A DNA stretch of 13,112 nucleotides from Alysiella sp. (lineage in GTDB: Bacteria; Pseudomonadota; Gammaproteobacteria; Burkholderiales; Neisseriaceae), in the NCBI RefSeq assembly GCF_030525755.1, contig NZ_JAUNEC010000047.1, positions 1-13,112 on the forward strand. Direction: 5' to 3'. The notes below the pieces were generated by a model. The model saw only the letters and a list, made by a program, of their open reading frames with translations. It was not told the origin of the DNA and searched no databases. Each line of letters starts with the position of its first letter. Within the stretch, counting starts at the first letter, position 1. This document shows positions 6,780 through 12,960 of the stretch, piece by piece. Made by a program: the position numbers and the translations under genes.

Positions 6780-6884
6780 TATTGACAATTTGGGCGCGCA
6801 GTTGGTTTTTCAGGCAGACACCGCTTCTCTACCAAATTCAAGGGGGTTCGTAGCTAAAAACAACCACAAAACGAATTGTCAATA
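6780..6884. mobile_element. 105-bp block bounded by an 11-bp inverted repeat
   Basis: TATTGACAATT at 6780-6790 is matched by its reverse complement at 6874-6884, with further loose similarity inside (GTTGGTTTTT against AAAAACAACC). The block has no plausible gene and holds a 10/12 DUS remnant. It could be a miniature element or an IS remnant. No family is assigned. Confidence 0.4.
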
Positions 6885-6890
6885 GATCCC

Positions 6891-6917
6891 AGTGCTTTTT
6901 TCAATTCTGTGACCATA
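6891..6917. repeat. Solo right end of the Correia-like element
   Basis: AGTGCTTTTTTCAATTC followed by TGTGACCATA closely matches the right terminal repeat of copy A (AGTGCTTTTTCAATTC, then CACGACTATA). No matching body lies upstream, so it is a truncated copy next to the 6780-6884 block. Confidence 0.5.
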
Positions 6918-7129
6918 CATTGAAAAAATAGACAAGTGTAGGAGGCGTATTGCACACCAATTTATTCAAATAATGTGATAATTCGGTACATAGTACGCAC
7001 CCTATATGTCTGTTTCAGACTAATCGCTCATTCGAATAGATAATCTACTCTTATTTTAAGCCCCATCTTTAACTCATTTAGGTTATCCATTACGATTACT
7101 GTTTCGGTTAAAAAATTGGAGTATTTCAA
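6918..7129. other. AT-rich leader before the binding-protein gene
   Basis: It contains a possible short repeat (TGTAGGAGGCGTATTGCAC, from about 6937), a TGTGATAAT extended -10-like string at 6974-6982 without a good -35, and a small hairpin GTCTG-TTT-CAGAC at 7008-7020. There is no DUS and no credible ORF. The ribosome site for the next gene is TTGGAG about 9 bases before ATG 7130. Confidence 0.4.
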
Positions 7130-7954
7130 ATGCACACACATTCTTGGAAAAAAATATTTTTGGCTTTGCCTTTTGTCTGCTTAACCGCTTGTGATAACAG
7201 CTCAGTTCCAAAATCTACCGCCCCACAAAATACCGCAGCAAAACAAGCATCAATGCCAGCTGCTTCTGATAAAACCAAACTACCCAACTATATTGTGGTC
7301 AGTCAATCCGATTACCCTCCTTTTGCCACAAAAGATGCACAAGGTATGCTGGTCGGTTTGGACATGGACTTGCTCAATGCCATTGCAGAACGCGAAGGCT
7401 TTACTTTAACTTTCCTACCCCGTGATATGACAGGTTTATTAGAAACTGTGGAAGATGGTTCAGCAGACATTGTTGCAACAGGTGTCAATATCACACCAGA
7501 ACGTTTGGAAAAATACGAATTTTCTCAACCTTATTTAGAAGGCAACTGGACTGCTTTGCTCGATCGCAATAAAGTGAAAGTCAATTCATGGTCAGAATTG
7601 AAAAATAAACCAATCGCCGCACAAAATTCAAGTTTATCCGAAACACAATTAAAAGCTACAGGCATTACAGACAAACCTGTTTTGGTTAAAACCCTGTTTT
7701 TAGGTTTGAAAGCCGTCAACAATGGAGAGGCAGATGCCGTTTATGATGTGGACAGTATTTTAAACACTTATTTGAAAGAAAATCCTGCTTACTATACTGT
7801 TATAGATACTGATTCGGGTAAAATTCCTTTTGGCTGGGTCATGAAAAAAGGCAATATCGAATTAAAAGCCAAACTGGATAAAGGTTTAAGTAACATTCGC
7901 GCTGATGGTACTTATCAAAAAATCATCGATAAATGGTATCCGAAACAAAAATAA
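7130..7954 (+). CDS. Amino-acid ABC transporter substrate-binding lipoprotein (family 3)
   Basis: A 274-residue periplasmic binding protein. It has a basic N-terminus, a hydrophobic segment and the lipobox LTAC with C21, so it should be lipidated and membrane-anchored. A Ser/Ala/Pro-rich linker spans about 22-50. The family 3 domain follows from about residue 53, with GLDMDLLNAIAEREGF at 76-91 and the NITPERLEKYEFSQPY ligand-loop pattern from about 120. The domain ends DGTYQKIIDKWYP. The likely ligand is a polar amino acid or cystine, but this cannot be fixed from sequence alone. No permease or ATPase gene is adjacent, so it is an orphan or works with a transporter encoded elsewhere. It has no internal exact DUS. 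A perfect hairpin follows. Confidence 0.9.
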   Translation: MHTHSWKKIFLALPFVCLTACDNSSVPKSTAPQNTAAKQASMPAASDKTKLPNYIVVSQSDYPPFATKDAQGMLVGLDMDLLNAIAEREGFTLTFLPRDMTGLLETVEDGSADIVATGVNITPERLEKYEFSQPYLEGNWTALLDRNKVKVNSWSELKNKPIAAQNSSLSETQLKATGITDKPVLVKTLFLGLKAVNNGEADAVYDVDSILNTYLKENPAYYTVIDTDSGKIPFGWVMKKGNIELKAKLDKGLSNIRADGTYQKIIDKWYPKQK

Positions 7955-7971
7955 ACCCCGTCCAATCCATT

Positions 7972-8008
7972 AAATAAACCGCCATATATTATATATGGCG
8001 GTTTATTT
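7972..8008. terminator. Bidirectional terminator, 18-bp perfect arms
   Basis: The arms 7972-7989 and 7991-8008 are perfect reverse complements around one base. The core ACCGCCATATAT/ATATATGGCGGT is flanked by AAATAA/TTATTT, which gives U-rich exits on both strands. It lies between the convergent binding-protein and nuclease genes. Confidence 0.85.
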
Positions 8009-8048
8009 CAAACATTAAAAACATCAACAAAAACACTTTCAGGCAGCA

Positions 8049-8564
8049 TCAATACCCCTGTTCCGCCTGTCTCGTGTGATAGCGGTATGACCAAGGTGCA
8101 TCGGGATTAAACTGTTGCCACAAACCCCGTTTTTGTTGCCGTGCCTGATTGTGGGCTTGTTCATACAATCTGTAATCTGAATCACTTTGTTTTTGACGGG
8201 CAATACTGCGATAATGCCAAGCATTGCCGTTTTGCAGTTGGCTCAAATTGATGTCTTGCCCATTCAAAGTTAAACGCGCCACTTGACGGCGATAGCGGTC
8301 GGTATCAATCACTTCAACTTGCACTTTTTGATGCAAAATCAAAGCAGAAAGTGCATCACGACTGGCTTTACCGTATGTCTGCTGCAATTCAGGTGCATCA
8401 ATGTATGCCAAACGAATGCGTTGTTTTTGTCCATATTGATTGGTAACACGAACGGTATCACCATCGTGTACCGCTGTTACCCTTGCATCATAAAGGCTGC
8501 CTGAATCTGCTTGCACAGCAAAAACCAATACAGCAAATATGCCCACAATCATTTTTTTCAACAT
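8049..8564 (-). CDS. Secreted thermonuclease (micrococcal nuclease family)
   Basis: A 171-residue staphylococcal-nuclease-like protein that probably cleaves DNA/RNA outside the cytoplasm in a Ca2+-dependent way. A signal peptide (MLKKMIVGIFAVLVFAVQA, 1-19) precedes the SNase fold. Aligned catalytic residues are D36 (in HDGDTV), R51, D56 and E59 (RLAYIDAPE) and R93 (YRRQVA). The tail contains the family RGLW motif. Start 8564 is chosen because AAGGA lies 8 bases upstream and it gives a clean signal peptide; the frame stays open to an ATG at 8669 inside repeat copy B, which would bury the signal. An exact DUS is embedded at codons 21-24, and a near-DUS overlaps the stop. It converges on the binding-protein gene. 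Confidence 0.9.
   Translation of the reverse strand: MLKKMIVGIFAVLVFAVQADSGSLYDARVTAVHDGDTVRVTNQYGQKQRIRLAYIDAPELQQTYGKASRDALSALILHQKVQVEVIDTDRYRRQVARLTLNGQDINLSQLQNGNAWHYRSIARQKQSDSDYRLYEQAHNQARQQKRGLWQQFNPDAPWSYRYHTRQAEQGY
8494..8505 (+). repeat. DNA uptake sequence inside the nuclease gene (exact)
   Basis: Exact AGGCTGCCTGAA antisense to the gene, encoding the Ser-Gly-Ser-Leu stretch right after the signal peptide. Confidence 0.9.
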
Positions 8565-8582
8565 CTTATGTTTCCTTAAAAA

Positions 8583-8681
8583 TACAGTTGTAAAAGTGAA
8601 AATGCAATACAGAGCAACAAAGAGAGCCGAGTACATAAGGGTATGGGCAACACCGTAGTGCTTTTTCAATTCCGCGTGCCA
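8583..8681. mobile_element. Correia-like miniature element, copy B
   Basis: About 99 bp related to copy A: it shares GTAAAAGTGAAAA on the left, CATAAGGGT and GGGCAACACCGTAGTG in the body and GTGCTTTTTCAATTCC on the right. The outermost bases have decayed (TACAGTT on the left, GCGTGCCA on the right). It lies between trmO and the nuclease gene and ends 18 bases upstream of the nuclease start, so it supplies that gene's leader. Confidence 0.65.
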
Positions 8682-8702
8682 ACCATTTTTACAAACAACA
8701 AA

Positions 8703-9389
8703 CTAAGCTGCCTGAAACAGATTTGCTGCCAAAATCCAAGCCATTTTTGCTTGTATGCGAAACGAAATACGGTATCCGGCAATGTCCATCACATAAATCC
8801 GTTCAGGGTCGTCTTGATAAGCAGGACGTGGGTCTTGGGCAATGCTTTGCTCAATCAAATCCCGCAAATCAGGCGACAAACCGTCCACATGGCTTTCAGG
8901 TAACCACATCACGCTTAATTGGGGCGGTGGTTCAACGGCAAAACCCGCACGCGCTTCGAGACGCGCTTCCACAAATGGGATATATGGCTTAATGTCAAAA
9001 ACAGGCGTACCGTCCAATAAATCCGCACCGCTGCACCACAATCTTACACAACCATACTCAATTTCTATTTTTTCCAATTTCAGCAAAGACAGACCCAAAT
9101 GATTAGGGCGATGCGGACTGCGTGTGGCAAATACGCCCATTTTCTTTTTACCCCCCAAACGTGGCGGACGAACCATTGCCGCCCACCCCTCGTCCAATAC
9201 ATCGTGAAACAAAAATTGCACCCAAATATAATCAAAACCTTCTAAACCGCGCACACTGTCTGGACTGATGTTGGCGTGGAACACAATACAAACCCGAGCT
9301 GCCAAAACCAGTTGCGGTTGGCGTGGAATACCGAATTTTTGTGTGTAAGGCGATTGTACGATGGCAATGCTGTTAATGGTATGTTGCAT
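8703..9389 (-). CDS. trmO: tRNA (t6A37) N6-methyltransferase TrmO
   Basis: A SAM-dependent enzyme that methylates t6A37 to m6t6A in certain tRNAs, of the TsaA/YaeB beta-barrel type. At 228 residues it fits the family (E. coli 235). Conserved blocks are QSPYTQKFGIPRQP near the N-terminus, VRPPRLGGKKKMGVFATRSP, HRPNHLGLS, DLLDGTPVFDIKPYIPF and AQDPRPAY. ATG 9389 is preferred over a TTG at 9419 since it gives the usual N-terminus. No Shine-Dalgarno site is visible; an exact DUS lies 3 bases upstream of the ATG. The last codons (LFQAA) are encoded by a near-DUS. It lies downstream of rpmA on the same strand but behind a strong terminator. Confidence 0.93.
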   Translation of the reverse strand: MQHTINSIAIVQSPYTQKFGIPRQPQLVLAARVCIVFHANISPDSVRGLEGFDYIWVQFLFHDVLDEGWAAMVRPPRLGGKKKMGVFATRSPHRPNHLGLSLLKLEKIEIEYGCVRLWCSGADLLDGTPVFDIKPYIPFVEARLEARAGFAVEPPPQLSVMWLPESHVDGLSPDLRDLIEQSIAQDPRPAYQDDPERIYVMDIAGYRISFRIQAKMAWILAANLFQAA

Positions 9390-9392
9390 AAA

Positions 9393-9404
9393 AGGCTGCC
9401 TGAA
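9393..9404 (+). repeat. DNA uptake sequence at the trmO leader (exact)
   Basis: Exact AGGCTGCCTGAA. On the trmO strand it reads TTCAGGCAGCCT, three bases before the ATG, where a ribosome-binding site would be expected. Confidence 0.9.
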
Positions 9405-9435
9405 ACATTTTGACTTCAATATTTATCCACAAAGA

Positions 9436-9467
9436 AAAACCTGCCGATGAAATCATCAACAGGTTTT
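9436..9467 (-). terminator. Rho-independent terminator of rplU-rpmA
   Basis: On the minus strand AAAACCTGTTGATGA pairs with TCATCGGCAGGTTTT (15 pairs including two G-U) and is followed by more T (TCTTT). It lies 20 bases after the rpmA stop. Confidence 0.85.
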
Positions 9468-9487
9468 GTGTATCGGGATAAACCAGA

Positions 9488-9760
9488 TTAATTTTCCACG
9501 CCTTCGTAAGGACGAATACTTACGGTTTTGCGGTTCAATGCGCCTTTGGTGGCGAATTCAACGTAACCATCTACTTTAGCGAACAAAGTGTGGTCTTTAC
9601 CCATGCCCACATTGTTGCCTGCGTGGAATTTGGTGCCGCGTTGGCGCACAATGATTGAACCTGCGGGAATCAATTCGTTACCGAATGCTTTCACGCCCAA
9701 ACGTTTGGCTTCTGAATCGCGACCGTTGCGGGTGCTACCGCCAGCTTTTTTACTTGCCAT
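9488..9760 (-). CDS. rpmA: 50S ribosomal protein L27
   Basis: A 90-residue large-subunit protein near the peptidyl-transferase centre. The N-terminus MASKKAGGSTRNGRDSEAKR is the canonical uncleaved bacterial form without the Firmicutes extension. GNELIPAGSIIVRQRGTKFH and GMGKDHTLFA are diagnostic. The AGGAG ribosome site is 8 bases before the ATG. It is 26 bases downstream of rplU in the usual rplU-rpmA order, with a terminator right behind it. Confidence 0.98.
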   Translation of the reverse strand: MASKKAGGSTRNGRDSEAKRLGVKAFGNELIPAGSIIVRQRGTKFHAGNNVGMGKDHTLFAKVDGYVEFATKGALNRKTVSIRPYEGVEN

Positions 9761-9786
9761 TGTTTATACTCCTGAATCGTGTTTAA

Positions 9787-10095
9787 TTAGCCAATAGACA
9801 CGATTTCAATTTGCGTGAAATTTTGGCGATGACCTTGACGTTTTTGGTAGTGTTTGCGGCGGCGCATTTTGAAAATGCGGACTTTTTCGCCACGACCATG
9901 AGCCACAACTTTGGCTACCACTTTTGCACCTGCAACAGTAGGCGCACCTACTTTTACGTTTTCGCCGTCAGCAATCATCAAAACTTCGGTCAGTTCGATT
10001 TGGCTGTCGAGTTCGGCAGGTATCTGTTCTACGTTTAATTTTTCGCCAACGGTAACTTTGTATTGTTTACCGCCAGTTTTTACGACCGCGTACAT
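9787..10095 (-). CDS. rplU: 50S ribosomal protein L21
   Basis: A 102-residue rRNA-binding large-subunit protein. MYAVVKTGGKQYKV at the N-terminus and FKMRRRKHYQKRQGHRQ near the C-terminus are diagnostic. Start 10095 is chosen over an in-frame ATG at 10107 because GGAG lies just ahead of it and the product then matches family length. It is the first gene of rplU-rpmA, driven by a good sigma-70 promoter at 10161-10189 with a hairpin in the 5' leader. Confidence 0.97.
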   Translation of the reverse strand: MYAVVKTGGKQYKVTVGEKLNVEQIPAELDSQIELTEVLMIADGENVKVGAPTVAGAKVVAKVVAHGRGEKVRIFKMRRRKHYQKRQGHRQNFTQIEIVSIG

Positions 10096-10129
10096 ACTCA
10101 ACTCCATGAGAATTGGGGGTTACAAAAAT

Positions 10130-10148
10130 ATTTCGCTTTGTGCGAAAT
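10130..10148 (-). promoter_or_regulatory. Leader hairpin of rplU
   Basis: On the minus strand ATTTCGC-ACAAA-GCGAAAT is a 7-bp perfect hairpin followed by ATTTTTG, within the first bases of the predicted transcript. It could be an mRNA stabiliser, a weak attenuator or an autoregulatory site for L21. Function is unproven. Confidence 0.4.
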
Positions 10149-10160
10149 GGAAAACAGTAG

Positions 10161-10189
10161 ATTATGGCAGTTTGTTTTTGTTTTGTCAA
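10161..10189 (-). promoter_or_regulatory. Sigma-70 promoter of rplU-rpmA
   Basis: The minus strand has a perfect TTGACA (10184-10189), a 17-base spacer and CATAAT (10161-10166, 5/6). The 5' leader would be about 60 bases. Confidence 0.85.
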
Positions 10190-10213
10190 AATATTTTCTG
10201 TAAAATCGCTTAC

Positions 10214-10225
10214 AGGCTGCCTGAA
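10214..10225 (+). repeat. DNA uptake sequence (exact)
   Basis: Exact AGGCTGCCTGAA, upstream of the rplU promoter. Confidence 0.9.
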
Positions 10226-10306
10226 AAAATTCAATCCTGTAAATTACACGAGCAAACCCAAACCAAATAAATCAAAGAAAGAATACGCCAACATTGTGAA
10301 CGGGGT

Positions 10307-10318
10307 TTCAGGCAGCCT
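10307..10318 (-). repeat. DNA uptake sequence (exact)
   Basis: Exact match on the minus strand (TTCAGGCAGCCT on plus), upstream of the FKBP gene. Confidence 0.9.
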
Positions 10319-10440
10319 GATTGCAGCTTAATTGACACAACTTAACAAATGCCATTTTTTACACTTGTTCAAATTAAGCCAGTACACATCAACATTATGC
10401 TATGTTATCCTGCCATTTTGGCATAAAAAACCAATTGAGA

Positions 10441-10852
10441 ATGAAAGCAATCCATACCCTAACCCTTGTCTGTTTATTGGGTGCAAACCTGTTGCCCAGT
10501 ATCGCAGCGCAAAACCCACATATTGAATACCATAGCACCGCGCAAGGCTTAAAATACCGTGTGATTCAAGCAGGCAATGGCATAAAACCCAAACTCCAAT
10601 GACGAAGTGGAAATTCGTTTTATCTCTTACAATACTAAAGGTGAAATTTTAGACGGTACACTCAACGGTGTACCCATGATTATGCCGATTGACGAACACA
10701 CGTTTTCGGGTTTAAAACAAAGTTTATTATTGATGTCCGCAGACAGCATTTATGAATTTGATATTCCTGCTCATTTGGGTTACAGCGAAGAGGGTAGGTC
10801 GAACAAACAAGCAGCACGTTACCGCATTGAATTGTTGCGTGTGAATCCCTAA
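10441..10852 (+). pseudogene. Secreted FKBP-type peptidyl-prolyl isomerase, frameshifted
   Basis: Two adjacent frames together encode one FKBP-like protein of about 136 residues. Frame one runs from ATG 10441 with a signal peptide (MKAIHTLTLVCLLGANLLPS then IAA) and HSTAQGLKYRVIQAGNGIKP, then hits TGA at 10600-10602. The second frame, open from about 10592, continues NSNDEVEIRFISYNTKGEIL, MPIDEHTFSGLKQSLLLM and YEFDIPAHLGYSEEGR, and ends IELLRVNP. One extra base around 10584-10593 (runs AAAA, CCC, AAA) explains the break. The usual FKBP active-site Trp of the VIPGW segment is absent (TFSGLKQS), so even the repaired protein may be a weak isomerase or a chaperone. It may be a real pseudogene or a base-calling error. 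Confidence 0.75.
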
Positions 10853-10863
10853 TCTGCTCCATT

Positions 10864-10930
10864 TATGGTCGTTTCAAATTAACACAAACAAGGCAACAAC
10901 AACCGCCGTGTCAATTTTAAATGACCGTTA
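10864..10930. mobile_element. Short Correia-like element, copy D
   Basis: A 67-bp block between the FKBP gene and ruvA. The arm GGTCGTTTCAAATTAACAC (10867-10885) matches the reverse complement of 10908-10926 at 16/19 positions. The left end TATGGTCGT is identical to that of copy A, and the body has CAAGGCAAC and GCCGTG segments similar to Correia-type bodies. It looks like a small or internally deleted relative. Confidence 0.5.
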
Positions 10931-10933
10931 AAC

Positions 10934-10960
10934 AGGCTGCCTGAACGTTTCAGGTAACCT
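10934..10960. repeat. DUS plus degenerate inverted DUS before ruvA
   Basis: An exact DUS (10934-10945) is followed three bases later by TTCAGGTAACCT (10949-10960), a 10/12 inverted match. Together they can form a short imperfect hairpin ending 20 bases before the ruvA start. It may terminate readthrough from upstream or lie in the ruvA leader. Confidence 0.6.
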
Positions 10961-10980
10961 AAACCAAACGGAACAATATC

Positions 10981-11562
10981 ATGATAAGTCAATTAAACGG
11001 TCAACTTCTGGCAAAACACCCTCCTCAAATCGTCATTGATGTCAATGGCGTGGCTTATGAAGTGGATGTTTCCATGCAAACTTTTTACGCATTGCCTGCT
11101 TTGGGCGAAAACATACGTTTGTTCACGCATTTAGTGGTGCGTGAAGACGCACATTTGTTGTTTGGTTTTGCCAACCAAGATGAGCGAACCACATTCAGAC
11201 AGTTGATTAAAGTCAGTGGTATTGGTGCGAAAACGGCTTTGGGGATTTTGTCTGCCATGAATGCCGAAGAATTGGCACAAGCAGTGGCACAAGAAGATGT
11301 CAAACGTTTGTCTTCTGCTCCTGGTATCGGCAAAAAAACCGCCGAACGCATGATTTTGGAATTACGCGGTAAACTGGTTTCAGGCAGCCTTGATGCAGGT
11401 TTGTTTGCCACATCTGCTGCCGATAACAGCAATGATGTGGTGGACACACTTTTGGCTTTGGGTTATTCCGAACGCGAAGCACGCGCCGCAATTAAAGGCA
11501 TACCCAGCGGCACAGAAGTGGGCGAAGGCGTACGTTTGGCATTGAAAAATTTGTTGAAATAA
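10981..11562 (+). CDS. ruvA: Holliday junction branch-migration protein RuvA
   Basis: A DNA-binding subunit of the RuvAB helicase that binds four-way junctions as a tetramer and loads the RuvB motor. It has 193 residues (E. coli 203). An N-terminal OB-fold (MISQLNGQLLAKHPPQIVID onward) contains the acidic-loop region. Two helix-hairpin-helix motifs follow, VSGIGAKTALGILSAM and APGIGKKTAERMILELRGK. The small C-terminal RuvB-binding domain (DVVDTLLALGYSEREARAAI) comes after a short linker. An exact DUS encodes the VSGSL stretch at the linker. ruvB is not adjacent; the next gene converges on this one. Confidence 0.97.
   Translation: MISQLNGQLLAKHPPQIVIDVNGVAYEVDVSMQTFYALPALGENIRLFTHLVVREDAHLLFGFANQDERTTFRQLIKVSGIGAKTALGILSAMNAEELAQAVAQEDVKRLSSAPGIGKKTAERMILELRGKLVSGSLDAGLFATSAADNSNDVVDTLLALGYSEREARAAIKGIPSGTEVGEGVRLALKNLLK
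11379..11390 (-). repeat. DNA uptake sequence inside ruvA (exact)
   Basis: TTCAGGCAGCCT on the coding strand, encoding part of VSGSLD at the boundary of domains II and III, a tolerant linker. Confidence 0.9.
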
Positions 11563-11614
11563 CGCAAGTTTGGGATAAGAATATTGAAAATACCATGAAA
11601 ATAAATGACTTGTG

Positions 11615-11637
11615 TAGGTGGGCACTTGCACCAACCA
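11615..11637. repeat. Short TGTAGG...CACC repeat, copy 3
   Basis: TGTAGGTGGGCACTTGCACC, then AACC, resembles the segments at 6678 and 6937 and contains a loose inverted repeat. It lies downstream of ruvA. Confidence 0.4.
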
Positions 11638-11677
11638 TTTTAAAGCAACACAAAAATCACATTGCCAAGCTATAAAC

Positions 11678-11694
11678 GGTAGGTAGCACCTACC
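11678..11694. terminator. Small hairpin downstream of ruvA
   Basis: GGTAGGT-AGC-ACCTACC has perfect 7-bp arms, 115 bases after the ruvA stop and followed by TTAC. It could assist termination between the convergent ruvA and ispA. There is no strong T-run. Confidence 0.4.
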
Positions 11695-11727
11695 TTACAA
11701 CAAAGATTTATTAAAACAAATGGTTAA

Positions 11728-11756
11728 AGGCTGCCTGAAAGGTTTCAAGCAGTCTC
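11728..11756. terminator. DUS and degenerate inverted DUS between ruvA and ispA
   Basis: An exact DUS (11728-11739) and TTCAAGCAGTCT (11744-11755, 10/12 inverted) form a 13-position stem with one mismatch and one wobble around a two-base centre. It sits between the convergent ruvA and ispA, so it likely serves as a two-way terminator. Confidence 0.6.
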
Positions 11757-11795
11757 AAATCGGTGTTAATAATCAATAAGTGAATTATGATTGTT

Positions 11796-12683
11796 TCAAT
11801 ATTTTCGCGCTGTAACAAATGCCGCTAATTGGCGCAAACGTTCCGCTTCATCGCCCAAATCCACCAATGCCGCAATTGCTTCATCCACCAATTTTTCCGC
11901 ATAAGCACGCGCTTGAGGTAAGCCCAAAAGTTTCACATAAGTGGGCTTGTTGGCTTGAACATCTTTGCCTGCGGTTTTACCCAAAGTAGCGGTGTCCGCT
12001 TCACAATCCAACACATCATCAATCACCTGAAATGCCAAACCCAATTTGTTGGCATACACGTCCAATTTTGCCAGTACAACATCATCTAAATCAGGACAAC
12101 TTAACGCCCCCAATGCCACCGCTGCACGAATGAGCGCACCCGTTTTTAAGCCATGCATCTGTTCCAACTGATTTTGTGTCATCGCTTGACCAACATTTGC
12201 CAAATCCACCGCTTGACCACCTGCCATACCCAGGCTGCCTGAACTTTTTGCTAACACATTCACCATACGCAACTGACGTGCAGCAGGCAAAGCAGTCGGC
12301 TGCGAAAGCAAATCAAACGCCAAAGTTTGTAAAGCATCGCCTGTTAGTAAAGCAGTAGCTTCGCCAAATTGAACATGACAAGTGGGCTTACCACGTCGCA
12401 AGCTGTCATTGTCCATAGCAGGCATATCGTCATGCACCAAAGAATAAACGTGTATGCACTCTACCGCCGCCATCGCCGCTTCACAGGCTGCCTGAACACA
12501 ATTGCCCAATTCCGCCGCTGCCAACACCAAAAGCGGACGCAAACGTTTACCACCGTCCAAAGCACAATAACGCATGGCTTGATGCAAATCCTGTGGCAAA
12601 ACATGATTTTCAGGCAGCATTCTTTGCAAAAGCAATTCGGTTTGAGCCACCGCACGCGCTTGCCATGTTTTCAAATCATTCAT
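11796..12683 (-). CDS. ispA: Farnesyl diphosphate synthase (short-chain prenyl synthase)
   Basis: Condenses IPP with DMAPP and GPP to give FPP, the precursor for ubiquinone (via IspB) and undecaprenyl phosphate. It has 295 residues. GGKRLRP lies at 44-50. The first Asp-rich motif DDMPAMDND (85-93) has the two-residue insertion typical of bacterial type II FPP synthases, with Tyr80 five residues upstream as the chain-length stop. The second motif is DDVLD (222-226), followed by KTAGKDVQANKPTYVKLLG. The ATG lies within the end of xseB (8-base overlap ATGAATGA), so the two are translationally coupled. Two exact DUS and one 11/12 DUS are embedded. dxs, often next in this cluster, is absent here. 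Confidence 0.96.
   Translation of the reverse strand: MNDLKTWQARAVAQTELLLQRMLPENHVLPQDLHQAMRYCALDGGKRLRPLLVLAAAELGNCVQAACEAAMAAVECIHVYSLVHDDMPAMDNDSLRRGKPTCHVQFGEATALLTGDALQTLAFDLLSQPTALPAARQLRMVNVLAKSSGSLGMAGGQAVDLANVGQAMTQNQLEQMHGLKTGALIRAAVALGALSCPDLDDVVLAKLDVYANKLGLAFQVIDDVLDCEADTATLGKTAGKDVQANKPTYVKLLGLPQARAYAEKLVDEAIAALVDLGDEAERLRQLAAFVTARKY
12232..12243 (+). repeat. DNA uptake sequence inside ispA (exact)
   Basis: Exact AGGCTGCCTGAA antisense to ispA, encoding SSGSLG. Confidence 0.9.
12485..12496 (+). repeat. DNA uptake sequence inside ispA (exact)
   Basis: Exact AGGCTGCCTGAA antisense to ispA, at the codons for VQAA near residues 63-66. Confidence 0.9.
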
Positions 12684-12900
12684 CAGCTTGCCATTCCTTC
12701 AATTCACCGTTTTCCAATACCGCCAATTTTTGCTCCACTTGCGCCAACTTTTCCTGACAAAACCGCACCAATTTTGTGCCTTCTTCATAGGCAGCAAGCG
12801 CGTCTTCCAATGGAAAATGGTTGCTTTGCATGGCTTGAGTAATTTCTTCCAATCTGGTAATGGCTTCTTCAAAAGTTTTCGGGGCAGTTTTGCGCGACAT
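12676..12900 (-). CDS. xseB: Exodeoxyribonuclease VII small subunit
   Basis: The small subunit of the single-strand-specific exonuclease VII (XseA-XseB). It has 74 residues, the normal size. FEEAITRLEEITQAMQ and LEDALAAYEEGTKLVRFCQEKLAQVEQ give the two-helix coiled-coil pattern diagnostic of the family. Start 12900 gives the typical MSRKTAPKTFEEA N-terminus with GGA upstream; an in-frame ATG at 12933 lies within the predicted -10 region and is rejected. It overlaps ispA by 8 bases, forming xseB-ispA. xseA is not in the window. Confidence 0.93.
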   Translation of the reverse strand: MSRKTAPKTFEEAITRLEEITQAMQSNHFPLEDALAAYEEGTKLVRFCQEKLAQVEQKLAVLENGELKEWQADE

Positions 12901-12932
12901 GGTAGCATTCCATATAAAGTCATAAAGCAACA

Positions 12933-12960
12933 ATTATAGCAAAATTTATGTGGCTTTCAG
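12933..12960 (-). promoter_or_regulatory. Promoter of xseB-ispA, -35 partly from a DUS
   Basis: On the minus strand TGCTATAAT is a perfect extended -10 (hexamer at 12933-12938). Sixteen bases upstream CTGAAA (12955-12960) is a 4/6 -35 made of the last five bases of an exact DUS plus one A. The leader would be about 25 bases. Confidence 0.65.

Larger units (their letters stand above)
10190..10440. other. Intergenic region between rplU and the FKBP gene
   Basis: Divergent spacer with two exact DUS in opposite orientation (10214-10225 and 10307-10318), too far apart to form a tight hairpin. A TTGACA lies at 10332-10337 without a good -10 at 17 bases. Any FKBP promoter may instead use the TATGCTATGTTAT stretch near 10396-10408. 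No ORF is credible. Confidence 0.4.

Noticed and set aside
10402..10440. An earlier ATG at 10402 for the FKBP-like protein
   Set aside because: It would put a His/Gln/Arg-containing extension in front of a clean signal peptide that starts at 10441.
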